Shown here one piece after another: positions 49,187 to 56,672 of a stretch of 64,000 bases of DNA. The notes beneath the pieces were generated by a model, which was given only the letters and a program-made list of their open reading frames with translations, searched no databases and had not been told where the DNA came from. This stretch comes from Chloroflexota bacterium (GTDB lineage Bacteria > Chloroflexota > Anaerolineae > SpSt-313): the NCBI GenBank assembly GCA_029553955.1, contig JAKPJZ010000093.1, positions 19,887-83,886 on the forward strand, given 5' to 3'. Positions within the stretch are counted from its first letter, which is position 1. Each line of letters opens with the position of its first letter. A program made the position numbers and the translations under genes.

Positions 49187-49927
49187 GTGTACATCAGAAC
49201 AGAAATCTGCAATAACTGTGCAAGCTGCATCCCCACCTGTCCGGTGGGCGCAATCTACGTCGACCGCGCGCGCAAACACGTGACGATCGATCAGGAGCTT
49301 TGCGTTGAATGTGGCGCTTGCTACCGTGCCGGCGTCTGCAAAACCAAGGCCCTCACCCAGCCACAGCTTACCTGGCCTCGTAGTGTGCGTGCCGCCCTCA
49401 GCGACCCAGTGACGGTGAACGCCGATACTCGCATCGCCGGCCGGGGCACAGAGGAGATGAAGACCAACGATGTCACCGGCCGCTTCCTGCGTGGCTATGT
49501 CGGCATCGCCCTGGAACTGGGCCGGCCCTGTCTGGGCGCATCCTTCGCCGACGTGCAGGTCATGTCGCGCGTGTGCGCCCAGCACGGCGCCGAGTTCTGC
49601 GCGAATAACCCTGTGACCAAACTCCTGACCGACACCACCACCGGCGACGTGAACTCTGAGGTGCTGAACGAGCGAGTGTTATCGGCCATTGTCGAGGTTA
49701 CCGTTCCGCTTGAGCGAGTGCCTGAACTCCTGACCGCCGTGATCGAGGCTGCCAGCACTCTCAAGACCGTCTGCTCGATCGATGCCGTCAGCCTCGTGGA
49801 ACCAGACGGGAGCATTCCTCTCCGGGCAGTTCTGGCCAAACTCGGTCTCCACCCCGCTCCTAACGGCAAGAACAATATGGGCCTCGGCCGGCCGGCCTTC
49901 GATTTCTTTGGAGGAGATGCGCTATGA
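49187..49927 (+). CDS. Ferredoxin-fused protein of unknown function
   Basis: 246 residues. The N-terminus is a two-cluster ferredoxin: Cys8, 11, 14, 18 (CNNCASCIPTCP) and Cys39, 42, 45, 51 (CVECGACYRAGVC). In the second motif five residues rather than three precede the last Cys. The remaining 180 residues, beginning RGTEEMKTNDVTGRFLRGYV and including ELGRPCLGASFADVQVMSRV and SAIVEVTVPLERVPELLTAV, form a separate alpha/beta domain that I do not recognise from any characterised enzyme. GTG 49187 follows AGGGAGAAGG. It overlaps the next gene by ATGA, so the two are probably made in equal amounts and may form a complex. Confidence 0.75.
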   Translation: MYIRTEICNNCASCIPTCPVGAIYVDRARKHVTIDQELCVECGACYRAGVCKTKALTQPQLTWPRSVRAALSDPVTVNADTRIAGRGTEEMKTNDVTGRFLRGYVGIALELGRPCLGASFADVQVMSRVCAQHGAEFCANNPVTKLLTDTTTGDVNSEVLNERVLSAIVEVTVPLERVPELLTAVIEAASTLKTVCSIDAVSLVEPDGSIPLRAVLAKLGLHPAPNGKNNMGLGRPAFDFFGGDAL

Positions 49928-50571
49928 CACACACTCTTCACCGCCTTGGGACGCCAGAGAGCCTGCATGATGACTATGTGGTGCTGGCCATGTCCGGGAA
50001 GGGGGTCAACGAAACCGGTTCTCATGTCCCCCTCCGTCGGTTCATGGAGATTGCGCTTGAGTTGAATCCGGTTAATGCCGGCGAATCACGCACGGGCAAT
50101 ATCCTGACCCGCTCTATTGACGAGGTCATGGCGGGCATAGAAGACATCAGCACTATCCACGCTGTCTACACTGACCCCGCCTCCGTGGCCACCCTCCTGC
50201 GCAGGGTCAGCGAAGAACAGTTGGGCATTTCGGTGGTCGTGAGCGGTCTCTTCGACCGCGTTTGCTCGACTGCGGGCGAAGCCGGGGTGCGGCAGCACAC
50301 CGTCGAATACTCGTTGGGGGTGTGGGGACAGGTGGACCGCCTCCCCAACACCGACGTCCTTCAGATTGTCACTATGTGCGGCCACAACATGGTGACAGCC
50401 GAGAGCATCGAGCGGGCCGTGCGCGACATACGCCAGGGCCGCGCGACGCCACTCGACGCCGCTCGGGCGCTGGCGGGCAAGTGCGTCTGCGGCATCTTCA
50501 ACCCCGTCCGTGCCGCCCGCCTTCTCAAGAACATGGCTGATGGGTCGGCCCCTGCTGCCCGTCCAATGTAG
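49924..50571 (+). CDS. Unknown protein with conserved-looking Cys/His motifs
   Basis: 215 residues with no recognised family. Possible metal or cluster ligands are Cys114 (FDRVCSTAG), Cys152 and His154 (VTMCGHNMVTAE) and Cys187 and Cys189 (AGKCVCGIFNPVRAARLL). LGISVVVSGLFD and VEYSLGVWGQVDRLP look like core beta-strand segments. Together with the preceding ferredoxin fusion it may form a redox or radical-type enzyme. The stop codon TAG (50569-50571) lies inside the IS630 remnant that starts at 50566, so the last one or two residues are IS-derived and the native ending may have been slightly different. Confidence 0.7.
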   Translation: MTHTLHRLGTPESLHDDYVVLAMSGKGVNETGSHVPLRRFMEIALELNPVNAGESRTGNILTRSIDEVMAGIEDISTIHAVYTDPASVATLLRRVSEEQLGISVVVSGLFDRVCSTAGEAGVRQHTVEYSLGVWGQVDRLPNTDVLQIVTMCGHNMVTAESIERAVRDIRQGRATPLDAARALAGKCVCGIFNPVRAARLLKNMADGSAPAARPM

Positions 50572-50830
50572 CGCATCGACGTCTTGCAAGACTCCGCCAC
50601 GAGGTATAGACTCCGCATGCAACCCCAGTGGGGTTGCATGCGGAGTCTATACCTCGTGGCGTATCATTCGGCGGCTCAAGGCCGATGAGTACGCTCAGTG
50701 CTGGTCGAAACGGTGCGTCATGATCCGCGTTGGTGCGGGGATTGACACACAGTCACTTCTTTGGCTCTCTGGAGGATAGCGTGGCCGCCGCCAAGCGCTT
50801 CTTCGCCAGACTCGCTAGCAGCGTGACGCT
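50566..50830 (+). mobile_element. IS630 remnant at the right edge of the island
   Basis: The left end ATGTAGCGCATCGACGTCTT matches 37891 onward. The first transposase codons (RRLKADEYAQ) then jump to LVETVRHDPRW and to HSHFFGSLEDSVAAAKRFFA, so two internal deletions have occurred. Same orientation as the intact copy. Confidence 0.8.
50595..50661. repeat. Perfect 32-bp-arm hairpin in the IS630 leader
   Basis: CGCCACGAGGTATAGACTCC... and its exact complement surround a 3-nt loop. The corresponding region of the intact IS (about 37907-37978) forms only an imperfect hairpin spanning the transposase start codon. Confidence 0.85.
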
Positions 50831-51290
50831 GTCCTGCAGCCCGACGTAGCGGAGCACGTCTTGCGCCCCCTGTGCGAACTGGTCGAGGAAGGCGCGACCC
50901 GCCGCCTCAGCTCGGTTCAACCATCTGCCGGACTGTGAAGGTGCAAGACGTCTTGGTGCAGCCAGTGCCACAGCATCTCAATCCGATTAGCCCATGACGC
51001 GTATGTGGGCAGTTGGCACAACTGGATCGACAGGTTGTAGGCCTTTGAGAGACCACTCGGCTCTGTTGACCACCAACTCGGTACATGCGTTAGCCATGTG
51101 AGATCCTGAGGTTGCAGAGCAGCTAGGACGTCTGGATGAAGGTGGATCGACCGGTTGTCTTGCACCACAGAGATCATCTTGGCGGGTGGGTACGCCTTAC
51201 AGACCCTACGACTGCAGAGTTCCATTAGTCGTCCCCAGAAGGGCGGCCAACTGTGTCCAGGGTGCAGCGGCACGGTCGTGGTCTACCGCA
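50800..51290 (-). pseudogene. Second IS630-type transposase remnant (different subgroup)
   Basis: Minus strand: MISVVQDNRSIHLHPDVLAA, CQLPTYASWANRIEMLWHWL and HQDVLHLH, then after a frameshift AFLDQFAQGAQDVLRYVGL. This is the DDE end of an IS630-like transposase distinct from the one at 37966. The N-terminus is lost. No other gene is seen in 50572-51428. Confidence 0.75.
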
Positions 51291-51428
51291 CCGAAGAGCC
51301 TGCCTGAGCACAACGAAGGGGTCTGGATGTGGTACCGGCAGAGTTGACGCCATTGGGCCGCCGGCCGGCCGCGCCTCGCAGACATGGCCGACGCTGTGGG
51401 CCCACCCACCGCGAAAACGGAGGCGACC

Positions 51429-52409
51429 ATGAGCCATGCCTGGGCGCAGGTACTCAAGCTCGACCCCCTGCCCGCCTTGCTGGCGCCGGGCGACGAGGCG
51501 CGGGCCTACTGCGTCCGGCGCGACCTCCTCGGCGAGGCGCTGGGGCCGGTCGAGGCGCTGTGGCAACTGCCCGCGGCCCGCAGGCTCGTGGCCGCGCAAG
51601 GCGATGACGGCGCCTGGCCCTACCCCGGGGCCAGGCCCGATGCCATCGCCAACTATGACCTGGTCGAGACCTACCGCAGCCTGCGCCTGCTGGTCGACAT
51701 GTACGGCTGCGACCGGCGCCACCCCGCCATCGAGCGCGCCGCCGCGTACGTCTTTTCTTGCCAGTCGCCCGAAGGCGACATCCGCGGCATCCTCGGACCC
51801 CAGTACATGCCCTACTATCACGGCGCCATCCTCGAGTTGCTCGTCAAAGCCGGCTACGAGGAGGATACGCGCGTCGTGCGCGGGCTGGAGTGGCTTCTCT
51901 CGATGCGCCAGGAGGACGGCGGCTGGATCGTGCCCGTGCAGGCGGTCGCCGCCAGCGAGCGCACCCAGGCGCTGTGGCGTGGCGCACCCGTGCCGCCCGA
52001 CCGCGCCCGGCCCTCGGCCCACCTGGCTACGGGCATGGCCCTGCGCGCCCTGGCCGCCCACCCCCGCTACCGCAGCCGGCCCGAGGCGCAGGCGGCCGGC
52101 GCGCTGCTGAAGGGCCGCTTCTTCAGGGCCGACTGCTACAACGACCGCAAGGCGCCCGCCTACTGGCTCAAGTTCCAGTACCCCTTCTGGTGGACCAACC
52201 TGCTCACCGCGCTCGATACCCTCTCGCTCCTGGGCTTTGCACCGGATGACCGCGATATCGGCCGGGGCCTGGCCTGGTTCCTCGAGAACCAGCAGGCCGA
52301 TGGCCTCTGGCCCACATCCTACGACAAGGGCAAGCAGGCCGCGGCGGCGCGGTCGTGGGTCGGCCTCGCCGCCTGCCGCGTGCTCCAACGTTTCTACCCA
52401 GGGAGGTGA
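51429..52409 (+). CDS. Alpha-alpha toroid (prenyltransferase/squalene-cyclase-like) protein
   Basis: 326 residues built from helical pairs with repeated D-G-x-W turns: GDDGAWPYPG, QEDGGWIVPV and QADGLWPTSYDKG. This is the terpenoid cyclase/prenyltransferase toroid pattern, and the C-terminal WPTSYDKGKQAAAARSWVGL is typical of short bacterial homologues. The catalytic DxDD of cyclases is absent, so enzymatic activity is uncertain. GGAGG is 5 bp before the ATG. The next gene's ribosome site overlaps its stop, so the two are co-translated. Confidence 0.75.
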   Translation: MSHAWAQVLKLDPLPALLAPGDEARAYCVRRDLLGEALGPVEALWQLPAARRLVAAQGDDGAWPYPGARPDAIANYDLVETYRSLRLLVDMYGCDRRHPAIERAAAYVFSCQSPEGDIRGILGPQYMPYYHGAILELLVKAGYEEDTRVVRGLEWLLSMRQEDGGWIVPVQAVAASERTQALWRGAPVPPDRARPSAHLATGMALRALAAHPRYRSRPEAQAAGALLKGRFFRADCYNDRKAPAYWLKFQYPFWWTNLLTALDTLSLLGFAPDDRDIGRGLAWFLENQQADGLWPTSYDKGKQAAAARSWVGLAACRVLQRFYPGR

Positions 52410-52413
52410 CCGC

Positions 52414-53022
52414 ATGCAGGTCAGCCGGTGCGTGAACTGTGAGGCATTCCCGTGCGCCGACGTACGCCACGAGTGCTACACCGTGCCGCCGATCGACGTG
52501 CGGCCCGAGCAGGTCTCCATCATCCTCATTTCCGAGGCGGCGCCCGTGGACCCGGCCGAGGGCTACTATGCGCCGGGCGAGCCGCTCTTCGCGCAGACGA
52601 CGGTGCAGGCGTTCAACGATGCCGGCGCCGCCGTGGCGACGATCGGCGACATCCTCGGTCTCGGCGTCTACCTGACCACCGCCGTCAAATGCGCCAAGAC
52701 CGGCTACGCCATCGCCACGGCGACGGTCGCGCGCTGCTCGTACCTGCTGGAGCAGGAGCTGGCCCTCTTGCCACAGGTCCGGGCGCTGCTCCTGATGGGC
52801 GACGTGGCCATCAAGGCCGTCAACGCCATCGCGCGCCGCGCCGGCGAGCCGCGCATCATCCCCGCCGGCTCGACGTACAAGCTGCGCGGCCAAGCCTACC
52901 ACTGGCGCGGCCGGCGCGTCTTCCCCTCCTACTTGCAGGCGGGGCCGAGCTTTTACATCGAGAAGAGCAAGCGACGCATGATCGCCGAGGATATTGCGGC
53001 AGCGCTACGATTGGTTTCGTAG
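52414..53022 (+). CDS. Uracil-DNA-glycosylase-like protein
   Basis: 202 residues. Four N-terminal cysteines (Cys6, 9, 14 and 21) could hold an Fe-S cluster, as in family 4/5 UDGs. The core has IILISEAAPVDPAEGYYAPG (position of the active-site loop), YLTTAVKCAKTGYAI, VRALLLMGDVAIKAVN and a closing FPSYLQAGPSFYIEKSKRRM. The normal UDG motif GEAPG-x-DE is replaced by SEAAPVDPAEGYY and HPSP by FPSYLQAG, so uracil removal is not assured. GGGAGGTGA overlaps the stop of the upstream gene. Confidence 0.78.
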   Translation: MQVSRCVNCEAFPCADVRHECYTVPPIDVRPEQVSIILISEAAPVDPAEGYYAPGEPLFAQTTVQAFNDAGAAVATIGDILGLGVYLTTAVKCAKTGYAIATATVARCSYLLEQELALLPQVRALLLMGDVAIKAVNAIARRAGEPRIIPAGSTYKLRGQAYHWRGRRVFPSYLQAGPSFYIEKSKRRMIAEDIAAALRLVS

Positions 53023-53145
53023 TGGCGGCCCAGGTCCCTCAAATAACGAGGGCTCAGGAGAAGCAGAGAACCGCTGAGGAACAGAGGCACGTAGAGGCAA
53101 CGGAGGGGACAGCAAGCCTTCCGCGCATTCTAGAAAGGGATTCTT

Positions 53146-54054
53146 GTGCAAACCCACGGTCGCCCCTATTCAAGTGTCGAAGACCTGTCTTGTATCGCCG
53201 CCCTGACCCGGCGCGCCTACGCCCAGGCGCCCGAGTGCAACGCCTGGAGCGTCGCCCGCTTCGACATCTGGGCGCGGCACCGCCTCGCCGACGCCGAGTC
53301 CTTCGGCCGCTGCGCCTGGCAGGGCGACATCCACCTCTGGCACGACGCGGCCGGCACCCTCTTGGGCGCTGCGCTCGTCGACGGCAGCCGCGAGGCTGCC
53401 CTCATCCTAGACCCCGAGCGCCGCGACCTGGCCGGGTCCCTGCTCGATTGGGTCGAGGCGCGCGTCGCCGCCAAGGGCCTGGCCGAGCCCATTGCCATCG
53501 AGGTGCTGCAGGGGCACACCGGCCTGGTGCGGCTGTTCGAGGCCCGCGGCTACACCCGTTCCTCCGACTATATGGTCCACCGCAAGAAACCGCTGGCCGG
53601 CACGTCCGCCGAGCCTGTGCTGCTGCCCCCGGGCTATACCATCCGGCCCCGGCGCACACCGCAGGATCTGCAGCAGCGCCTGGTCGCCGACAAGGCGGTC
53701 TTTAACTACGAAGGCACTGTCGAGGACTATCGGTCTCTCCAGCAGGCGCCCTCCTACCTGCCCGAGCTGGACCTGATCGTTTTCTCGCCCGCGGGCGAGG
53801 CTGCTTCCTACTGCAGCGTTTGGCTCGACCAGGCCAACAGTGTCGCCGAGTTCGAGCCGGTGGGCACGCTGCCCGAGCATCGTCGGCGCGGGCTGGCGCG
53901 CGCCATGATGGCCGAGGCCTGCAACCGCCTGCGCGCCATGGGGGTACCAACGGCCGCCGTCGACTCGTGGAGCGAGTCGCCCGCCGCCAACGCGCTCTAC
54001 GCCGGCGCCGGCTTCGAACCGTGGGACCGGGCATATGGCTGGGAGAGACGCTAA
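53146..54054 (+). CDS. Tandem GNAT acetyltransferase
   Basis: 302 residues with two GNAT folds. The first (about 1-150) has the degenerate acetyl-CoA site LIGAALVDGS-like and LVRLFEARGYTRSSDYM. The second (about 155-302) has the intact VGTLPEHRRRGLARAMMAEA pyrophosphate loop and SWSESPAANALYAGAGFEP. Mycothiol-synthase-like double GNATs share this plan. The substrate is unknown. GTG 53146 follows AAAGGGA. The 123 bp upstream holds a degenerate GAGGCA/AGAGAA repeat. Confidence 0.83.
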   Translation: MQTHGRPYSSVEDLSCIAALTRRAYAQAPECNAWSVARFDIWARHRLADAESFGRCAWQGDIHLWHDAAGTLLGAALVDGSREAALILDPERRDLAGSLLDWVEARVAAKGLAEPIAIEVLQGHTGLVRLFEARGYTRSSDYMVHRKKPLAGTSAEPVLLPPGYTIRPRRTPQDLQQRLVADKAVFNYEGTVEDYRSLQQAPSYLPELDLIVFSPAGEAASYCSVWLDQANSVAEFEPVGTLPEHRRRGLARAMMAEACNRLRAMGVPTAAVDSWSESPAANALYAGAGFEPWDRAYGWERR

Positions 54055-54094
54055 CAGAAACAGGCCGGGGTGAGGATTTGGCCATGCGAGTTGC

Positions 54095-54123
54095 TTGACG
54101 AACAGCATTCCTCGGTGTATGAT
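54095..54123 (+). promoter_or_regulatory. Promoter of the DUF5679 gene
   Basis: TTGACG (54095-54100), 17-bp spacer, TATGAT (54118-54123); it leaves an untranslated leader of about 135 nt. Confidence 0.65.
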
Positions 54124-54265
54124 GTCTGTGTAATCGACGCCATCCCCTGGTAGCCCCTGCGTCGATGGTGCACCGCGTATGCCCCATGGGTCCCGTCTCG
54201 GCGGTGATCAGGCCGTTGCAGGGCCGTTCCACACAGTGCACTCGAGCGAGAGAAGGAGCTACGAG

Positions 54266-54427
54266 ATGGAATTCGTCGGCTATTGCGTCAAGTGCCGCAA
54301 GCAGATGCAGATCAAGCAGGGCAAGGTCGAAAAGACGGCCAAGGGCCGGCCGATGGCCAAGGGCCAATGCCCGACCTGCGGCACGACCGTGACCCGCTTC
54401 CTGTCGGAGAAGGAAAGCCAAAAGTAA
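54266..54427 (+). CDS. DUF5679 zinc-ribbon micro-protein
   Basis: Only 53 residues: YCVKCRKQMQIKQGKVEKTA and KGQCPTCGTTVTRFLSEKE. The two CxxC pairs 30 residues apart make a zinc ribbon, and the TAKGRPMAKGQCPTCGT stretch is the DUF5679 signature. Function is unknown. AAGGAG is 7 bp upstream and a dedicated promoter precedes it. Confidence 0.88.
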   Translation: MEFVGYCVKCRKQMQIKQGKVEKTAKGRPMAKGQCPTCGTTVTRFLSEKESQK

Positions 54428-54471
54428 GCTCGCCCCCGCGCTGCTCAGGGGCTTGGCACAAGCGCCGGGTG

Positions 54472-54510
54472 GGGAACCTTGCGAAGGTTCGGAACCTTCG
54501 CAAGGTTCCC
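54472..54510. terminator. Perfect 19-bp-arm palindrome
   Basis: GGGAACCTTGCGAAGGTTC and its complement with a 1-nt loop. It lies 45 bp after the DUF5679 stop and 28 bp before the next start, so it may end the first transcript. No T-run follows. Confidence 0.7.
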
Positions 54511-54537
54511 TGCGCGCCCTGCCGGCAGGGAGGTTCC

Positions 54538-55047
54538 ATGCGCACCTGGCTTGCCCTGCTGTTCGCACTGCTCCTGGCTGCGGCCTGCAGTTCGACACCG
54601 ACCGCCACGCTGCCCACGCCCCCGGCGCCCAGCGCCACGCCGGAACCCCACGATACGCCCACCGGCATCGCCGCGAACGAACGCTGGATCGAGGTTGACC
54701 TGGCGGCCCAAAAGGTGCGCCTGCACGACGGCGATCGTTTGCTGGCCGAGTACCCGGCAGCGGCCGGCGTCGGCACCTCGCCGGAGACGACCACCTACCC
54801 GGGCGTGTTCGAGGTGCGCATCATGACCCGCGGACCCATCGAGAATGTGCCCGGCGTTTTTGTCTCCGACATCGTCGAGTTCGACCTGGAGCACCACAAT
54901 GGCCTTCACTCCCTGCCGATGGATGCAGAGGGCCAGATTCTCGATCGGACCCTGGGCCGGCCGGCCACGGCGGGCTGCGTGCGCCTGGCCGAGTCGGCGG
55001 CGGTGTTCGCCTTTGCCCGGCCTGGCATGAAGGTGTGGGTGCACTGA
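54538..55047 (+). CDS. L,D-transpeptidase (YkuD) lipoprotein
   Basis: 169 residues. A lipoprotein signal (LLFALLLAAACSS; Cys near 18) and a Thr/Pro-rich linker precede a YkuD domain. That domain begins with the substrate-like WIEVDLAAQKVRLHDGDRLL, has His124 (NGLHSLPM) and ends with the catalytic ATAGCVRL motif (Cys147). These enzymes cross-link peptidoglycan at 3-3 bonds or attach proteins to it, outside the membrane. GGGAGG lies about 4 bp upstream. Confidence 0.9.
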   Translation: MRTWLALLFALLLAAACSSTPTATLPTPPAPSATPEPHDTPTGIAANERWIEVDLAAQKVRLHDGDRLLAEYPAAAGVGTSPETTTYPGVFEVRIMTRGPIENVPGVFVSDIVEFDLEHHNGLHSLPMDAEGQILDRTLGRPATAGCVRLAESAAVFAFARPGMKVWVH

Positions 55048-55062
55048 TTCAGCGGCGCCCCC

Positions 55063-55236
55063 CGCCTGGCCAGCGCGCTCGCGCTCGTGCACGACAAACA
55101 GGACGCCAACGGCCGCTGGGCGCTGGAGTACGACTATGCGGGCAAGACCTGGGTCGATTTCGGCGCCAAGAAGCAGCCCAACAAATGGGTAACGCTGCGT
55201 GCGCTGCGGGTGCTCAAAGCCACGGGCGAGCGCTGA
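55063..55236 (+). pseudogene. C-terminal remnant of a toroid/prenyltransferase-like gene
   Basis: The frame reads LALVHDKQDANGRWALEYDY, AGKTWVDFGAKKQPNKWVTL and RALRVLKATGER-stop. This is a typical last repeat of nitrogen-fixation/squalene-cyclase-like proteins. Nothing upstream belongs to it. Confidence 0.65.
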
Positions 55237-55245
55237 GCGGCGCCG

Positions 55246-56403
55246 CTACCCGAAAACCTGCTTGGCCAGGACGTCGACATAGTCGGTAACCGGCGCATCC
55301 TCCAGGTTGCTCAGGATGATGATGGTCACCCGCTCAGCGGGAAAGCGGGCGATGATGCCCGAATAGCCGTAGAGCAGGCCGCTGTGCGCGATGCGCCGCC
55401 GGCCCGAGATATCGCGAATGACCCAGCCGTAGCCATAGCCGAAAGTATCCGTCACCTTGTAGTGCGGGCTGAACATGGCATCCAGCGACGCCTGGCTGCA
55501 CAGCTCGGTGGTGTAGAGCGCCTGATCCCAGCGGTAGAGGTCCTCCACCGTCGACGACAGCCCACCCGCGGCATAGCCCACAGAGAGATCGACATCGGGG
55601 GCGCGACGCCAAGCCGTCTCATAGCCCACGGCGCAGGCCCCCGGCGGGCACGACGCCCCGTAGCTCGTATCGGCCATGCCGACGGGCGTCAGGATATTGC
55701 GCTCGATCCCGTTGGCATAGCTCTCGCCCGAAGCCTGCTCGATGATCTCGCCAAGGACGACATAGCCCGAGTTGCTATAGCTGCAGCCCGCCCCCGGCAG
55801 GAACAGCAGCGGCCGCTCGCGGAACAGGCCCACGATCTCGCCGGGGGTCACAGGGCGCGTCAGCAGCGCGTCGACGCCCTGCAGGTCGAAATAGTCCACC
55901 AGGCCGCTCGTATGCGTCAGCAGTTGATCGATGGTGATCGCGCGCCAGTCGGGCGGGCTGTCGGGCAGAAAGCGCGCGACGCGATCGGTCACCTGCAGCG
56001 TGCCGCGCTCCTGGAGCTGCATGACCGCCATGGCCGTGAACTGCTTGGTGAGCGACGCGATGTGAAAACGCGTCTGCGGCGTATTTGGCAGCCCCCGCTC
56101 GCGGTCGGCCAGGCCATAGCCCTTCCTGAGCAGGATGCGGCCCTGCCGCGCCACCAGCACCGCCCCGCTGAAATGGCCTGCGGCCGTCTCTGCGGCCAGG
56201 TAGGCATCGGCCTCGGCCAGCTCGACGACCGCCGCCGGCGGGTTCGCTATCGCCTCAGCATTGGGCGCCGGGGTCGCCACGGCGGTCGCACCTGGGTTGG
56301 CCTGCGACCCCGGCGCGGGCCTGGGCCGGATACAGCTCGCCAGTACTAGCGCCAGCAGCGCCAGGCCGAGCCACTGCCAAGCGCGATTGGCCGGAGATAG
56401 CAT
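55246..56403 (-). CDS. Class C beta-lactamase-like serine hydrolase lipoprotein
   Basis: 385 residues. A lipoprotein signal (LALLALVLASC) and a Pro/Ala-rich linker precede the penicillin-binding-protein fold: Ser117-x-x-Lys120 in IASLTKQFTA, YSNSGY as the second motif and HSGLLYGY as the third. It is probably a D,D-peptidase or esterase at the cell surface; true beta-lactam hydrolysis is not implied. ATG 56403 has GGAG about 4 bp upstream; the frame runs further upstream without a ribosome site. The 270 bp upstream (56404-56672) shows GC-rich short hairpins but no gene. Confidence 0.88.
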   Translation of the reverse strand: MLSPANRAWQWLGLALLALVLASCIRPRPAPGSQANPGATAVATPAPNAEAIANPPAAVVELAEADAYLAAETAAGHFSGAVLVARQGRILLRKGYGLADRERGLPNTPQTRFHIASLTKQFTAMAVMQLQERGTLQVTDRVARFLPDSPPDWRAITIDQLLTHTSGLVDYFDLQGVDALLTRPVTPGEIVGLFRERPLLFLPGAGCSYSNSGYVVLGEIIEQASGESYANGIERNILTPVGMADTSYGASCPPGACAVGYETAWRRAPDVDLSVGYAAGGLSSTVEDLYRWDQALYTTELCSQASLDAMFSPHYKVTDTFGYGYGWVIRDISGRRRIAHSGLLYGYSGIIARFPAERVTIIILSNLEDAPVTDYVDVLAKQVFG

Positions 56404-56672
56404 CGTTCTCCACTCTCCCTGCGAGGATCGTTGCGATGACAGGGGGCAATGATACTCCAGCCGCGCTGGGCAGGCAAGTAGATGTATGGGCGCCAGGCCT
56501 GCCCGCGGACGCTCGACGGCCAAAGAGAAAAAGAGGCGCCGGCCCGGCTTGCCGCCGGTGCCCGCCCTGCACGGCACCCCGAAGCCATACGCTCCCAGCC
56601 CGAACTGCGATCTGAAAGAGCCCTACGCCGACGGGTGTATCCCATAGCCGGCGCAGCACCGGCAGCCGCCAA

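Noticed and set aside
56404..56672. Possible small RNA gene with GC-rich stems
   Set aside because: No promoter, no terminator with T-run and no known RNA signature recognised.
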